Below are positions 26,472 through 35,124 of a stretch of 64,000 nucleotides of DNA, piece by piece. The stretch spans positions 2,292,501 to 2,356,500 of the forward strand of contig BSQZ01000006.1 in the NCBI GenBank assembly GCA_033239005.1, given 5' to 3'. This DNA comes from Lamellibrachia satsuma (Eukaryota; Annelida; Polychaeta; Sabellida; Siboglinidae). Positions within the stretch are counted from its first letter, which is position 1, and the number at the start of each line of letters is the position of its first letter. The position numbers were made by a program, and so were the translations under genes. Below the pieces are notes generated by a model. It saw only the letters and a list, made by a program, of their open reading frames with translations. It was not told where the DNA came from and made no database searches.

Positions 26472-29400
26472 TGCGAAACATGTCTGCTGGTTGTCTGTCA
26501 CCAGGTTCAACGAATGGCACCAGTCGGGAGACATCCAACCTCGACTGAAGAATCACTACAGTGTTGACTCACTCATCTCAGCAGATGCTGCAGCTTCAAT
26601 TACTGACATCGACAGCTGCTTCAAGGCTCAGTGCAATCAGATATTCATTGGCATGATAACAATGCAATATCAGGCAAAACAGGCAAGTGTATCTGCAAGG
26701 AAATATACATATTACATAGTTTTGTGTTTTCTAAATATTTCTAGCATAGTTATTGGTGTTTCTTGTATATAGTTAGTTCTCAATAAACCCTGAATAAGAA
26801 ACATGTCTTTTTGATGCTATTGTATGAAATGCTCCACATAAAGGTTGTAGTAAAAACCTTTTTTTTTAATTCAACTCTTCCTTTTTGTTGGAGACAATAA
26901 AACAGTTTTGTGTAATGTTTGTAGGACATTGTCAAACTGATAGAAGACTTGGAGTCGGCCTGTATTCGATTTGTGCATTTCTCACAGGAAAACGAGCTTC
27001 GCAGTCGGGTGAGTTTAAATAATTGACATGACCGACCATCTCACAATGTGCTTAAATGAGTTCACTGACTTGTGTTTTGTAGTCATGTAAGTTAAAACTT
27101 CCTCTTCAATTGATTTTACCCATCGTGAATCAGGTGACTCGATGATCGAATTTGTGTCTGTGTGACTAATGTAAGTAATACTGTGTGACTAATGTGACTG
27201 ACTAATACTTTGTAACACGAGTGTCATGTCATTGACATAGCATCATGTCTGTGACAAAGTGTATTGTTCTCATCATGTTGTTTCCATTCTACAACATTCT
27301 ACAACATTCTACAACAGGTCTTCTCAGAGAAGATGGGGCTTGAGGCCGGATGGAATTGTCACATATCTCTGCTCAATGACAAGGCGACGCCAGGTCGAAG
27401 TGACATGTCATCCAACACCAGTCACATGTCACGTGCTGACTCTAACGCCACACACCACACTCACCGACGCAGTGTAATGTTGCATCTCCGAGTGCTTGAC
27501 GAGGCAAGGGCTCAGCACCGCCGGCGTAGTGCTCCCGGCATAGTGCACCTCACAAACTCACACAACGATCTAAACACAACCACCTCTCCTGCGTCAGTCA
27601 CTGATGACAAAGACGTTCACATCACATGTGATGACAGTATTGATGACACGTTCGTAGACCCGCTGCTTCCTGCAGGTGACAGAGACAATGATAATTGTCG
27701 AGCTAATGTTGATGAAGGTATTCTGCCGGTTATCAGTTCCAAAGCTTGTGCATCGCCAGTGCAAAGTTTGATGTCGGGGTCACTAAATCCAGAGTTGAAA
27801 GTTCATGACTGTCACGAACGTGGGGATAGTGACACACATTCCAATGCAGTGTCCAGCTACATGACAGACTACTCAGACAGTGTCATCGGTGGTCTTGGAC
27901 TTGCCAATACGGTGAGTAATAATGCCTCTTACCTTAACTTACCAACAAAAACAAAACTAGAAATGTGGTACTTTGAAGCAAAATACAAAATAGTAAACAA
28001 ATGATATCTGTGTGACTGTCTGAGTTACAAATCCAAATCCTCTCATTTTTCACTGTGCCCTAACAATCATATTTACCCCTCGTGATATGCTTGGAACTAT
28101 TGGAAGGCAGATAGATACATACATGCTTGCATACATACATGCTTGCATACATACATATGCATGTATGTTCGTACGTACCTTTGTAAGAACGTACATTTTG
28201 TATAATATCTCAACAGAATGTGTACATAATAATTGAATTAAATAACTATTCTTACATGAATTACTATGCATACATTTAAAATAATTTGTTTAATTGGTAG
28301 AATGAGTACATAAGAGTTGTAGGATTGAACTAACCAGACAACTGAGAACTGCTGTGTGATGTACTTGCAGGCAAATCTGCCAAAGGGAATAGAAAACATC
28401 CGGCCTCACTTGGAGAACATTGACAATGTGCCTCTGTTGGTGTCTCTCTTCACCGACTGCACCTCAGAAAGTAACGTTTTACTTCATTTATTCATAGTAG
28501 TAACATATTCTTTCATGTGGCTACAATGTAAATATCAGACAGGTAAATTTAATCTTAGAAGCACGGCAAGCTATTTTGTTTTCAACATTTTGTGTCACAG
28601 CTCTAAAATATGATGTTTTGAAGTGTTGTTTACAAAAAGCGACAGTGCACAGATGACGAGGACATTGCAGCTATTACACATTTTATGGAAAATAAATTTT
28701 TGTACATCAACCACTTCCACGAAATTTTAAACACACAAATAAAATGCAATGCCACTAATTTTCACAAACCGACCTGTCAACATCGTACTGTTTGTTGATA
28801 ATGTCAGTGAAAAAAATATACTTTCGATACCACACTGTTAAGGAGAGGTAAAATTGGCACTGTTATGTTCATGTGTCAATACTAATAATATAAATGCTGC
28901 ATGCATTTCATACTTTTAAATTTTCAATAGCATTGAAAACGTAGGTAGATTAAACTAGAATAACAAGTTACATATGAATCATTCTGAATTAATAATGATA
29001 TCTGCTTATGTTGTATTGTTTTAAGCAACATTGGAGATGCTGAAGATTCTGCAGGAATGGGGAGAAGTTGTGTGTTGCTTTGGCAGCTCGGCCAGCTGTG
29101 AGAACACAGGACTCTTCCTCCAGGCAGACTGTAGGTAGGTGATGCATAGGTGCCAGCACTGTCAACATTACCACTTTAAAAGTTTTTTTTTGATAAAATT
29201 TTGTTTTCAAAGATGAACAAAATTCACATTAAAATCATCTATTTGTTGCACATGACGCCATTCTAGGCTTACCAGAGAGTTTCTTGTGGCCTTACCATAG
29301 AATTTCTTACAGCCTTACAGGTGAGTCTCTTGTGGCCTTACCAGAGGGTCTCTTGTGGCCATACCCTTGCCAAAGAGACTCTTGTGGCCTTACAAGAGAA

Positions 29401-32400
29401 TCTCTTGTTGCATTACCAAAGAGTCTCTTGTGGCCATACCAGAGAGTTTCTTGTGGCCTTACCATAGAATCTTTTGTGGCCTTACCAGATAGTCTCTTGT
29501 GGCCATACAAAAGAGTTTCTTGTGGCCTTATCATAGAATCTTTTGTGGCCTTACCATATAATCTCTTGTGGCCGCACTAGAGTGTCTTGTGGCCATACCA
29601 GAGAGTTTCTTATGGCCTTACCATAGAATCTTTTGTGGCCTTACAAGATAGTCTCTTGTGGCCTTACTAGAGTCTCTTGTGGCCATACAACAGGGTTTCT
29701 TGTGGCTTTACCATAGCATATCTTGTGGCCTTACAAGAGAGTCTTTCGTAGTTTTACAAGTATTTTATAGTGTTACTAAATAATAACTTTTAGCGTTGTC
29801 ACTGGTTCTCTTGTAGTCTTTTTTGTCATATTACCAGATAGTTTCTTGTAGTTTTGTCAGAAAATCTGTCTATGTTCATGCCATACTGTTACAGAGTGTT
29901 ATTATGTAATATCTTCATCCATAATCATCAGATTTCACTGTCACTACCTGCTTTGATACAAACACTTCTTTCCATATAGAAGCCACATTACTTTCTATTT
30001 CACAATATTGACTATTTATTTATTATCAATTTAAACTGTACTTTAACACTTTTTTATTAGCTTTATTGAATATTTATGATATTTAAGCTACACTTATTTT
30101 ATTATTAGCTCAACTGTGAATTCTTTGATTTGTAATAATTTACTTAAAAAACACTATATCAAGAAACAACATTATTATTTAATTATTATAACCACCTTCA
30201 AAGTCTTGCATTCAGAACAAGGACATTTGTATCTCAGTGTATCTCAGAACATGGGGTGCAGTAATGTAGTGGTTAAAATTCCAGACTCGAGAGAACCCGG
30301 TTTTGAACCCGCTTACTGCCATTTCAAAATGCAATTTCATTCACCCCGCGTTGTCACTGTTCACTCAGCTGTATAAATGAATACCTGGCTGTAGACAGTG
30401 CTGGATGTGTGAACAAGTAATCTTTGTGCAGTAATTGCAGCATGGCTGAAAATTTCGCAGAGAAGTCGAGATGGCATTGGAATGAAACGGTATGTTTGTT
30501 GCAGCATTGCTGTGGAGCCGCTGTATCCACCTATCTGTGCCAAGCACCTGGGACAGCTCAAGTCAAGGGATGCTGCTCCCCTCTCTCCAATGCAGCTGAG
30601 TGCCCGGCTCAACAGCATTCCCTCTTCCCTGGCATATGAGCGGGACTATCCCGTCAACATCATCCATCTCATTGTCATTGTAAGTGACAGCAGGAATAGT
30701 TTGTCATTGTAAGTGATGACAGGAATAGGTTGTCACTTAAATCACAGCAGGAATTGTTTGTCATTATTAGTGATGGCAGGAATAGTTTGTCATTGTAAGT
30801 GATGGCAGGAATAGGTTGTCATTGTAAGTGATGACAGGAATAGTTTGTCATTGTAAGCGACAGCTGGAATAGTTTGTAATTGTGTGTAATGGCAGGAATA
30901 GTGTAATTGTAAGTGACAGTAGGAATAGTGTGTCGTTGTAAGTGAGAGCAGGAATAGTTTTATATTGTAAGTGGTGGCAAGAATAGTCATTGTAAGAGAT
31001 GGGAGGAATAGTGTGTCATTGTAAGTGACAATAGGGATAATTTGTCATTATAAGTGGCTGCAAGAATAGTTTGTCATTATAGGTGGTGGCAAGAATAGTT
31101 TGTCATTATAGAGTAGTTTGTCGATATATTTGTTCATGTGTATATCGTAGGCCAAAAGCTGCAAATGGTGATGACAAGAATCTTCTTGTACCAAATAATT
31201 TCCTTACTCAACAAGTTCTGGAATAACCCATGGGTGTATGAAACACGGTTCACTCTAGACCACATGTAACACCAGACAGCAGTGTTTGTAACCAAATCAA
31301 TTTAACCTATAAGTAAAACAGAAATAAATATTAAAAACACTGCAACTTTCGTAAAAGCAAATATAGGACTATGAGAAATTACTGCATGTGTCAGGATGTC
31401 AAAATCATAGTTTTTATTTTCATATCTCTGACAGTGTTTCTTTGTTATAATATTCTTTAAGGTTTTTGAACATGAGCGTGATGTGAATGTCATTTGTGTC
31501 ATGTGTCTGACCTTGAATTCTTCTGTGTCAGGCACGTCACCACTGTCAGAGCATGCGCAACACATTTGTCTTCTACCTGACATGTCAACTGATACTGACC
31601 GCTGTCCAGCTAATGGGGTGCATGCTGCCACCCAGTCTCGCCCCTGACCATCTACTCTGGCTCACACTAGTGGTGGTGCCCCTGCTCAGCCTCTCGATGA
31701 TGGGCAATCCCCAAGACCTTCGGATGGGGCAATTAGCCCAGGGCAAGAATCTCAACCACGTCAGCATTATGGTAGGGATTAGGGTCTAGTTTCACGAAAC
31801 ATTCACACATATGAGTCTTCATATGAAAGTTCTCATACATAAACCGATTCATGAAAACTTCATAGTTTGTTGCTTGTTTATGTTGAGTGACGATGGCCCT
31901 CCATATTTTGTTTGTTTTGTGCCACGTTTCAGGATGTTGATGTGACTGCGGGTTTCCCTGCATGGTTTCCTCACACCATGCTTTGATAACCTATGTAACA
32001 ATCAAGACACAGGTTCTCTCTTGCCATGCTGGCTCCTGGATTTAACACAGTCCTCAGCATCCTGGTGTAGTGGGGCTTTAATGGTGCATCAACTTAAAAC
32101 AAAGAGCATCACTGCAATTTTTCATTATATGAGATTGTAGACTGGGTAGTGAACTGTGACTGCATGATCTCATTTGTTGTGGTTATTGACTGAATTGTGA
32201 CTGCATGATCTTATTTGTTGTGGGACACCAACTGAGGAATGACTCATGACCTCAGGTATTCCTCCCATTACAGAGTCTGCTGCAGTTTGTTGGTCACAGC
32301 CTCATGAGGTGTCTGCCATGTGTCATCCTTTGCCTGATCTGTCAAGCTGTCACCCTGACTGCTCTGTGTCACAAGGTCACCCGTGTCAGTGATGTCACAT

Positions 32401-34808
32401 GCTGTCACATCTTTGGGTCCGTGTAAGTGTTAGCCCCAGTCTGGTGATAGCCATCTGGCAACATGGTATTAGGACAAGTCACAGAAGATGATTAGATGCA
32501 ACTTAAAGGTTATGTCTTAATTATGTTAAGATGAATGTGTAATTCTTTGTTTATGTGTGTTATATTTTTCGTTGCTGAACTACATGCATTTATACTTTTA
32601 TGCATTTTATTAATTACACAGGAACTTAGATGTAAATGGGAGATATTGCCTTAGGTACTACCATAAATGAAAAGGACTTAGGAGTAACAACAAGTACTGA
32701 TATGAAAGTTTCAGAGCAGTGTGGTATTGCAGCTGCAAAGGGTAATCAAATTCTTAATGAGGAGAAATATAAGGAAAAAAAGCTAATTATATCTCTATAT
32801 AAACCAATAGTTAGACTTCATATAGAGTACTGTATACGTGCTTGGAAACCATGTTGTAAGAAGGATATAGAGGAGAGAGATTCCAGAACTGAGATACCTT
32901 AGTTATTAAGAACACCTGAAAGAATGTGAGATCAAATTGAAGTTTTTTTAAGATATTGAATGAAAATATTAGTGAAGGATCAGTGTAGATTGGATATAAG
33001 GATATAACTCATTCTCGAATACGGTACATTCATTGACTAGTGTGGATTCATTCACCATGCATTTTGTCAGTGATGACCTGATGTCTTGCAGCCACTGCAG
33101 TGACTTAGAGTATACATGGAATGGTTGGAAGGCAGAGTTCTCTGCTGGCCTCAGACTCAGTCAGAACTTTCTTGCAACACAATTAGTTTTATGTTTTGGT
33201 AAGTATACATTAACAACAATTGTGTATTTCAACATATTCCTTTATGTTCACATTTAGCAGTGTAACGTTTTCATATTATGTTTTGTTATACGTTTGGGCA
33301 ATATCAGTGCATGAAGTAACTTAAAAAAATTACAGTTTTTTTATTCAATGATTCTCAGTTGCAATGTTTTGTAAATATTTCCTGATGTTGTGGTAACTTG
33401 TGTGTGCATAGTAAAAGCTGTAGTCATATTCCCTTGCAGTGTTTATCTCCTTGAGCTTCCTGTGTCGATCACAGCATCTGTGGCAGCAGTTTCCCTCGGA
33501 CAACAGACTTTGGCGAGTTGTTGTACCTCTGGTGTGAGTTTGTAATTCTGTGTTTTGTTTGGTCAGTTGAGTTTGTAGTACATACTGCAAAAACATGGAA
33601 GTATGTTAGAGAAAACATCAGTACCAACATAAGTGTTTACTTGAGACCCTTTCGAACCATTTCTAAAAAAATTTCTACATTCAGTCAATACAAGATATGT
33701 AACATTTGTACTGTGTTTGCATCTTTTTTAATATCACTCCCAGATTAATATCACACATGCATACATGCACGTACACATGCATGTGTGGTACACACACAAT
33801 TACATTTTTTATTCGTCTCATTTCACACTAACTTTGCCAAATAATTTAACGTATCTAGTAACCACTACAACATGCTAGCTCGTTTATATAAATTTGTTAT
33901 TTAGCTTTGTTGAAAGCTTTGCACAAACCATTAAATTATTTGTTACCGGATCCAGTAAAAATTTGGTGATCAAAGTAAATTCTTTTGATGATTTTAACAA
34001 AAGTAAGTATTCATTTAAGAAACTAACTGTGCCTATTATTTTTTTATTCAAATTTGAATATCAGTGAACCTGATTCGTGATGGGCTGAAGCGACTGAGGG
34101 GTTTTAATGTGATATAGCAAAATAAATCTGTAGCCTGTTAAATTGTTTGTTTTAGATTGGTTCTTCAGCTATTGTACTCTGCTGTGGATGCGGCTCTCAT
34201 CAGCGGTCACAACAAGTTTGGCCTGGGTGTGACAGACATACCTGTCATGTCATGGGTACTGATGTTGCTATCTCCACTTCTTCTTGTCTCCGTCCACGAG
34301 TTGGTGAAACGGTTAGAAATAAAGTAAGTAATTTTGGCTATATATTATATAGGTGCGTGCATGTGTGTGTGCGTGCATGAATATATTAGAGCGTTAGAAT
34401 ATATGCATTTTAGAATATATGACAGTCTGCCTTATTAGCTCTTTATAAATTATGATAAATTAATTATGTAGGTATATTTCTTTATTTTGTAGTTATTCTT
34501 GTCTGAAAGGTTAAAACATGATAACTTTATTTTGGGAATGAGAAATCGGCAGTGTTGAATGCCCCAGTTTATATGTGCAACAAACTGCACATGTTCATTT
34601 ATTTTTCTCATCAAGATATGAAAATGCACAAGTTTTAACTTGCTCTGTACCATGGGTTCCTGGTTAATCCTCTCTAAAGCTGATGTATGTCTGTGTAACA
34701 AACAGATTGTTTGCTAAAAAAAATTTTTTTTTCAGGTCATCTGTGCGCTACCAGAAGAGGGCAAGATTGGACTTTGGAACTAAACTTGGCATGAACTCAC
34801 CCTTCTAA
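6945..34808 (+). CDS. TMEM94: TMEM94, multi-pass ER membrane protein related to P-type ATPases (28 coding exons, first short exon missing)
   Basis: Exons, all phase-consistent: 6945-7186, 7441-7583, 8236-8429, 9554-9711, 12039-12144, 12465-12551, 13493-13606, 14320-14499, 17441-17654, 18022-18077, 18387-18452, 20389-20510, 21485-21578, 22687-22801, 23280-23382, 25839-26009, 26505-26682, 26925-27008, 27318-27911, 28371-28470, 29026-29134, 30505-30679, 31532-31771, 32274-32422, 33092-33198, 33440-33533, 34156-34323, 34736-34808. They total 4,236 bases, 1,411 codons plus stop; vertebrate TMEM94 is about 1,350. Diagnostic matches to the family include GLSTRDAL, SSFLHHNN, VDKKGILSWPNP, GLNILLNTC, EKMGLEAGWNCHISL and the C-terminal TKLGMNSPF. 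TMEM94 has been reported as an ER magnesium-handling P-type ATPase-like protein; that role is taken from the family. Exon 1 opens in phase 0 after an acceptor, so about 10 N-terminal residues lie upstream. Introns are GT-AG except intron 17 (GC-AG). Confidence 0.95.
7926..8160. repeat. 30-bp minisatellite in TMEM94 intron 2, about 8 copies
   Basis: The unit is 30 bases, including TTTTGAGATCATCCCTTACT followed by GTGTGCAG. The array ends about 75 bases before exon 3. Because 30 is a multiple of three, frames stay open on both strands, but this is not coding. The GTGTGCAG element looks like a splice acceptor; exon 3 itself uses CTACAG. Confidence 0.92.
8459..8800. mobile_element. Possible hAT-type non-autonomous element rich in AATTACA
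   Basis: The left edge reads CAGGGGTGGGC, which resembles the CAGGGGTG end of many hAT transposons. The body repeats ATTACAATTAC-like words. No matching right terminal repeat or 8-bp target duplication was established, so the call is tentative. Confidence 0.3.
8831..9279. repeat. 32-bp minisatellite in TMEM94 intron 3, about 14 copies
   Basis: The unit of 32 bases runs CTTGAGAAATACAGATAGAG then a G-rich part GGAGGGCACAGG with single-base variants (GGTGGGCACGGG and others). The frames it opens on the minus strand are repeat artefacts: 32 is not a multiple of three, so all three frames read the same repeat in turn. Confidence 0.95.
9712..11400. other. TMEM94 intron 4, unassigned part
   Basis: AT-rich intron with no exon or known element recognised. 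Between about 10690 and 11300 there are repeated TTTGGCAGCAAATT-like words on both strands, suggesting a decayed inverted-repeat element, but its ends could not be placed. Confidence 0.4.
11430..11695. repeat. 20-bp minisatellite in TMEM94 intron 4, about 13 copies
   Basis: The unit is TACCTTTCTGAAATCAGATA with A/C and A/G variants at two positions. The copies are nearly identical, pointing to recent expansion or homogenisation. Confidence 0.95.
11826..11990 (+). mobile_element. 3' end fragment of a CR1-like LINE
   Basis: The translated strand gives NMLKHKINRYL and then LDKPMASLSTCHQEL. The same 3' end occurs on the minus strand at 18640-18790 and 52600-52700. It ends about 50 bases before exon 5. 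Confidence 0.65.
12845..13062. repeat. 48-bp minisatellite in TMEM94 intron 6, about 4.5 copies
   Basis: The 48-base unit includes GAGAAATATCAAACCTATCT followed by AGTGTCCACTCCCACATACT and GGCTCATT. The period is a multiple of three and so opens a frame, but there is no sign it is coding. Confidence 0.93.
13075..13468 (+). mobile_element. LINE 3' fragment with a (TTGTA)n tail
   Basis: The translation between about 13122 and 13240 (ETRAFSVIAPTLSNSLPIRI, then a stop) matches the pattern at the C-terminus of many LINE ORF2 proteins (RAFSVAAPKLWNSLP-like). It is followed by about 130 bases of 3' UTR and then a TTGTA pentanucleotide run at 13371-13468, interpreted as the LINE's own tail. The run ends 25 bases before exon 7. 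Confidence 0.55.
14320..29134 (+). CDS. TMEM94: TMEM94 exons 8-21: cytoplasmic P-type ATPase-like region
   Basis: Exons 8-9 carry the segment CVDKKGILSWPNP (about residues 411-423 of the recovered protein), which aligns with the P-type ATPase phosphorylation box DKTGT: the Asp-Lys pair is kept but the Thr is replaced. Exons 11-17 include LSSLKPL, GLNILLNTC, TADLLLDACTDYWDGNDLC and FCAFAY-type segments of the nucleotide-binding region. Exons 17-18 (QIFIGMITMQYQAKQ, DIVKLIEDLESACIRFVHFS) and exon 19 (EKMGLEAGWNCHISL) are the phosphorylation-domain return, conserved with vertebrates. Exon 19 is 594 bases and has a long Ser/Asp/His-rich insertion (about residues 830-1000) with no clear counterpart. 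Exons 20-21 give PHLENIDNVPLLVSLFTDC and the GEVVCCFGSSA strand. Confidence 0.93.
14700..14890. repeat. Imperfect AT-rich tandem repeat in TMEM94 intron 8
   Basis: Three to four loose copies of a unit near 60 bases built on TTAGCTTATTTATTTGGTTT and CTTATCTTAATTTATCTT. Copies are diverged. Confidence 0.6.
15240..17440. repeat. 47-bp minisatellite of about 2.2 kb that includes the exon 9 splice acceptor
   Basis: About 45 copies of a 47-base unit: GTTGTTGTCAGTCATTAT, then ACAACATGTTGATTTCACTA, then GTTCTCCAT, with A/G, T/C and C/T variants. The final copy runs into exon 9: its TTGTTGTCAG is the acceptor and the exon starts TCATTCTGC, so the first five exon bases are also part of the unit. Exon 9 is fixed by phase (phase 0 from exon 8) and by the family match VTSFCCVDKKGIL. 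Four blocks within 15500-16720 repeat with a 304-base period (six units plus a 22-base partial). Confidence 0.97.
18640..20240 (-). mobile_element. CR1-like LINE fragment, degraded, minus strand, in TMEM94 intron 11
   Basis: Read on the minus strand, RT segments occur in order: KIIGKSPGVDGIPPKLL and NYRPVSLTSVICKLLERLI (about 20150-19850), a GVP-stop-GSVLGP box (near 19540, Gln codon to TAA), FADDTKLF (near 19455), LGV-like spacing, then LIIPLYKVIVMPRLEYCIQT and RRTTKMIPELKDLSYEECL (19190-19010), and a 3' end with LDKPMASLSTC near 18670. Several frameshifts and stops show it is inactive. Related fragments are at 11826-11990, 32620-32960 and 52600-52700. Confidence 0.85.
20600..20822. repeat. 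21-bp minisatellite in TMEM94 intron 12, about 10 copies
   Basis: The unit is TAAGAGGTTACTGACTAGGTA (21 bases) with short variants lacking a few bases near the end of the array. Confidence 0.93.
21660..21845. repeat. AT-rich simple sequence in TMEM94 intron 13
   Basis: Irregular AAATATAAATAA-type repeats with no fixed period. Confidence 0.7.
22154..22443. repeat. 57-58-bp minisatellite in TMEM94 intron 13, five copies
   Basis: The unit contains ACAATGTTTGGACTGTTGGC, TACTGTTATAGGCATTCACA and TTTGATGGATATAAAGC. Some copies have one extra G before TACTG. The array lies about 245 bases before exon 14. Confidence 0.93.
22900..23205 (+). mobile_element. tRNA-derived SINE copy 1, TMEM94 intron 14
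   Basis: A tRNA-like B box (GTGTTCGAATCCAC near 22938) is followed by a body shared with two other copies: CTCAGCTGTATAAAGGAGTA, CTATAGACAGTGGTGGAT and ATGGCTGAATGTTTCCCAGA. It ends about 75 bases before exon 15. The A box is poorly kept. Confidence 0.65.
23523..24651. repeat. Pair of about 325-bp direct repeats in TMEM94 intron 15
   Basis: The blocks 23523-23849 and 24326-24651 are near-identical (a few single-base changes) and are separated by about 476 unrelated bases. Both begin around ATAACCAA and share GACGTTTTATTGCAAAGTGG and TTACAAACAGGTGGGGCCAT before they part. They could be the terminal repeats of a small element or a local duplication. No coding capacity was recognised between them, and the outer flanks showed no clear target duplication. 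Confidence 0.8.
25041..25101. repeat. (TA)n microsatellite
   Basis: About 30 TA copies in TMEM94 intron 15; no inverted repeat was seen around this one. Confidence 0.9.
25260..25440. mobile_element. Inverted pair of SINE fragments
   Basis: About 25270-25350 reads as the reverse complement of the SINE 3' body (GCTGCAATAAATGCACAAAAG), and about 25375-25436 reads in the forward sense (CAGTTCACTCAACTGTATAAAT). Arms with AAATGCACAAAAGCTGTTCA (25332) and its near complement (25412-25435) could form a hairpin. A forward copy of the same SINE follows at 25484. Confidence 0.5.
25484..25800 (+). mobile_element. tRNA-derived SINE copy 2, TMEM94 intron 15
   Basis: An A-box-like GTGGCGTTGTGGTTAGAAC and a B-box-like CCCGGTTTTGAATCC are spaced as in a tRNA gene. 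They are followed by the family body (CTATAGACACTGGTGGAT, ATGGCTGAATGCTTCCCAGA, GGATACCACG). Its end falls about 40 bases before exon 16. Confidence 0.75.
26209..26335. repeat. Inverted repeat centred on a (TA)n tract
   Basis: The left arm (26209-26248) and right arm (26291-26335) share GTAAATGTCCATGCA and CTCTATGTCTATA with their complements. Around 24 TA copies form the centre. A mixed (CA)n tract (26372-26470) follows and abuts the acceptor of exon 17. Confidence 0.8.
26336..26470. repeat. Compound CA-rich microsatellite just before TMEM94 exon 17
   Basis: CACACA and CACCACACCA words merge into pure (CA)n ending 34 bases before exon 17. The acceptor sequence TTGTCTGTCACCAG lies between tract and exon. 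Confidence 0.9.
26683..26924 (+). other. GC-AG intron (TMEM94 intron 17)
   Basis: Exon 17 ends AAACAG and the intron starts GCAAGT; exon 18 begins GACATTGTC after TTTGTAG. The protein across the junction, QAKQ-DIVKLIEDL, follows the conserved family sequence in phase 0. The nearest GT would break the frame. The donor matches the strong consensus that GC-AG introns need. Confidence 0.88.
27286..27315. repeat. Three 10-bp repeats forming the exon 19 acceptor tract
   Basis: ATTCTACAAC occurs three times in a row and is followed directly by AG and exon 19 at 27318. The tract serves as the polypyrimidine/branch region. Confidence 0.9.
29270..29770. repeat. Imperfect 23-24-bp tandem repeat in TMEM94 intron 21
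   Basis: About 20 diverged copies of a unit like CTTACCAGAGAGTCTCTTGTGGC. The unit boundaries drift, giving frames on both strands that are not coding. Confidence 0.85.
30243..30495 (+). mobile_element. tRNA-derived SINE copy 3, next to TMEM94 exon 22
   Basis: A-box-like GTAATGTAGTGGTTAAAATT and B-box-like CCCGGTTTTGAACCC are present, with the body CAGCTGTATAAATGAATACC and GCATGGCTGAAAATTTCGCA. The family match continues to about 30491 (GGAATGAAACGGTATG), leaving only about a dozen bases before exon 22 at 30505. Confidence 0.78.
30505..34808 (+). CDS. TMEM94: TMEM94 exons 22-28: C-terminal membrane domain
   Basis: Exon 22 gives SIAVEPLYPPIC and LSPMQLSARLNSIPSSL, both well kept in the family. 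Exons 23-27 encode about six membrane segments: FVFYLTCQLILTAVQLM, LLWLTLVVVPLLSLSMM, CLPCVILCLICQAVTLTALC, LATQLVLCFVFISLSFL, VVVPLVLVLQLLYSAVD and VLMLLSPLLLVSVHEL. Exon 28 carries the basic tail SSVRYQKRARLDFGTKLGMN, then SPF and stop, nearly the vertebrate C-terminus. Intron phases match at each junction. Confidence 0.94.
30673..31115. repeat. About 29-bp minisatellite that includes the exon 22 splice donor
   Basis: The unit is TTGTCATTGTAAGTGATGGC then AGGAATAGT. The first copy straddles the exon end: TTGTCATT is the last part of exon 22 and GTAAGTGAC is its donor. About 15 imperfect copies follow and at least seven more contain an intact GTAAGT. Confidence 0.9.
32620..32960 (+). mobile_element. 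CR1-like LINE fragment in TMEM94 intron 24
   Basis: The plus strand encodes KDLGVTTSTDMKVSEQCGIA, then LIISLYKPIVRLHIEYCIRA and KKDIE, related to the minus-strand copy at 18969-19256. It breaks off soon after, with stops. Confidence 0.75.
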
Positions 34809-34810
34809 CT

Positions 34811-34953
34811 GCATGTGTATGACTGCACACATGTTTCAAAGACAACACACCTGTGTACACTGCATGTGTATGACTGTACACATGTTTCAAAGACAACACA
34901 CGTGTACATTGCATGTGTATGACTGTACACATGTTTCAAAGACAACACAATGT
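34811..34953. repeat. 51-53-bp tandem repeat at the start of the TMEM94 3' UTR, three copies
   Basis: The unit contains TGCATGTGTATGACTGTACA and CATGTTTCAAAGACAACACA. It begins two bases after the stop codon. Confidence 0.9.
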
Positions 34954-35123
34954 GCAGGGATGTGAACAACATTGGACCAGAAACATGCTCCAGACAATCA
35001 CCATTATGATGGGACACTTGTAATTATTATCACGTGGTTGGCAAACATATCATACAAACCTTATTCAAACACATTGTGATATGATAATGATTCAGCGTGA
35101 AGTAACACTATCATATTTAGTTA

Positions 35124-35124
<1 letters not shown>

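Noticed and set aside
25960..26567. Long frames on both strands around 26 kb
   Set aside because: They are driven by TA, CA and GT simple repeats in TMEM94 intron 16.
29284..29580. 98-codon frame in a repeat-rich stretch
   Set aside because: Produced by the imperfect 23-24-bp tandem repeat in TMEM94 intron 21.
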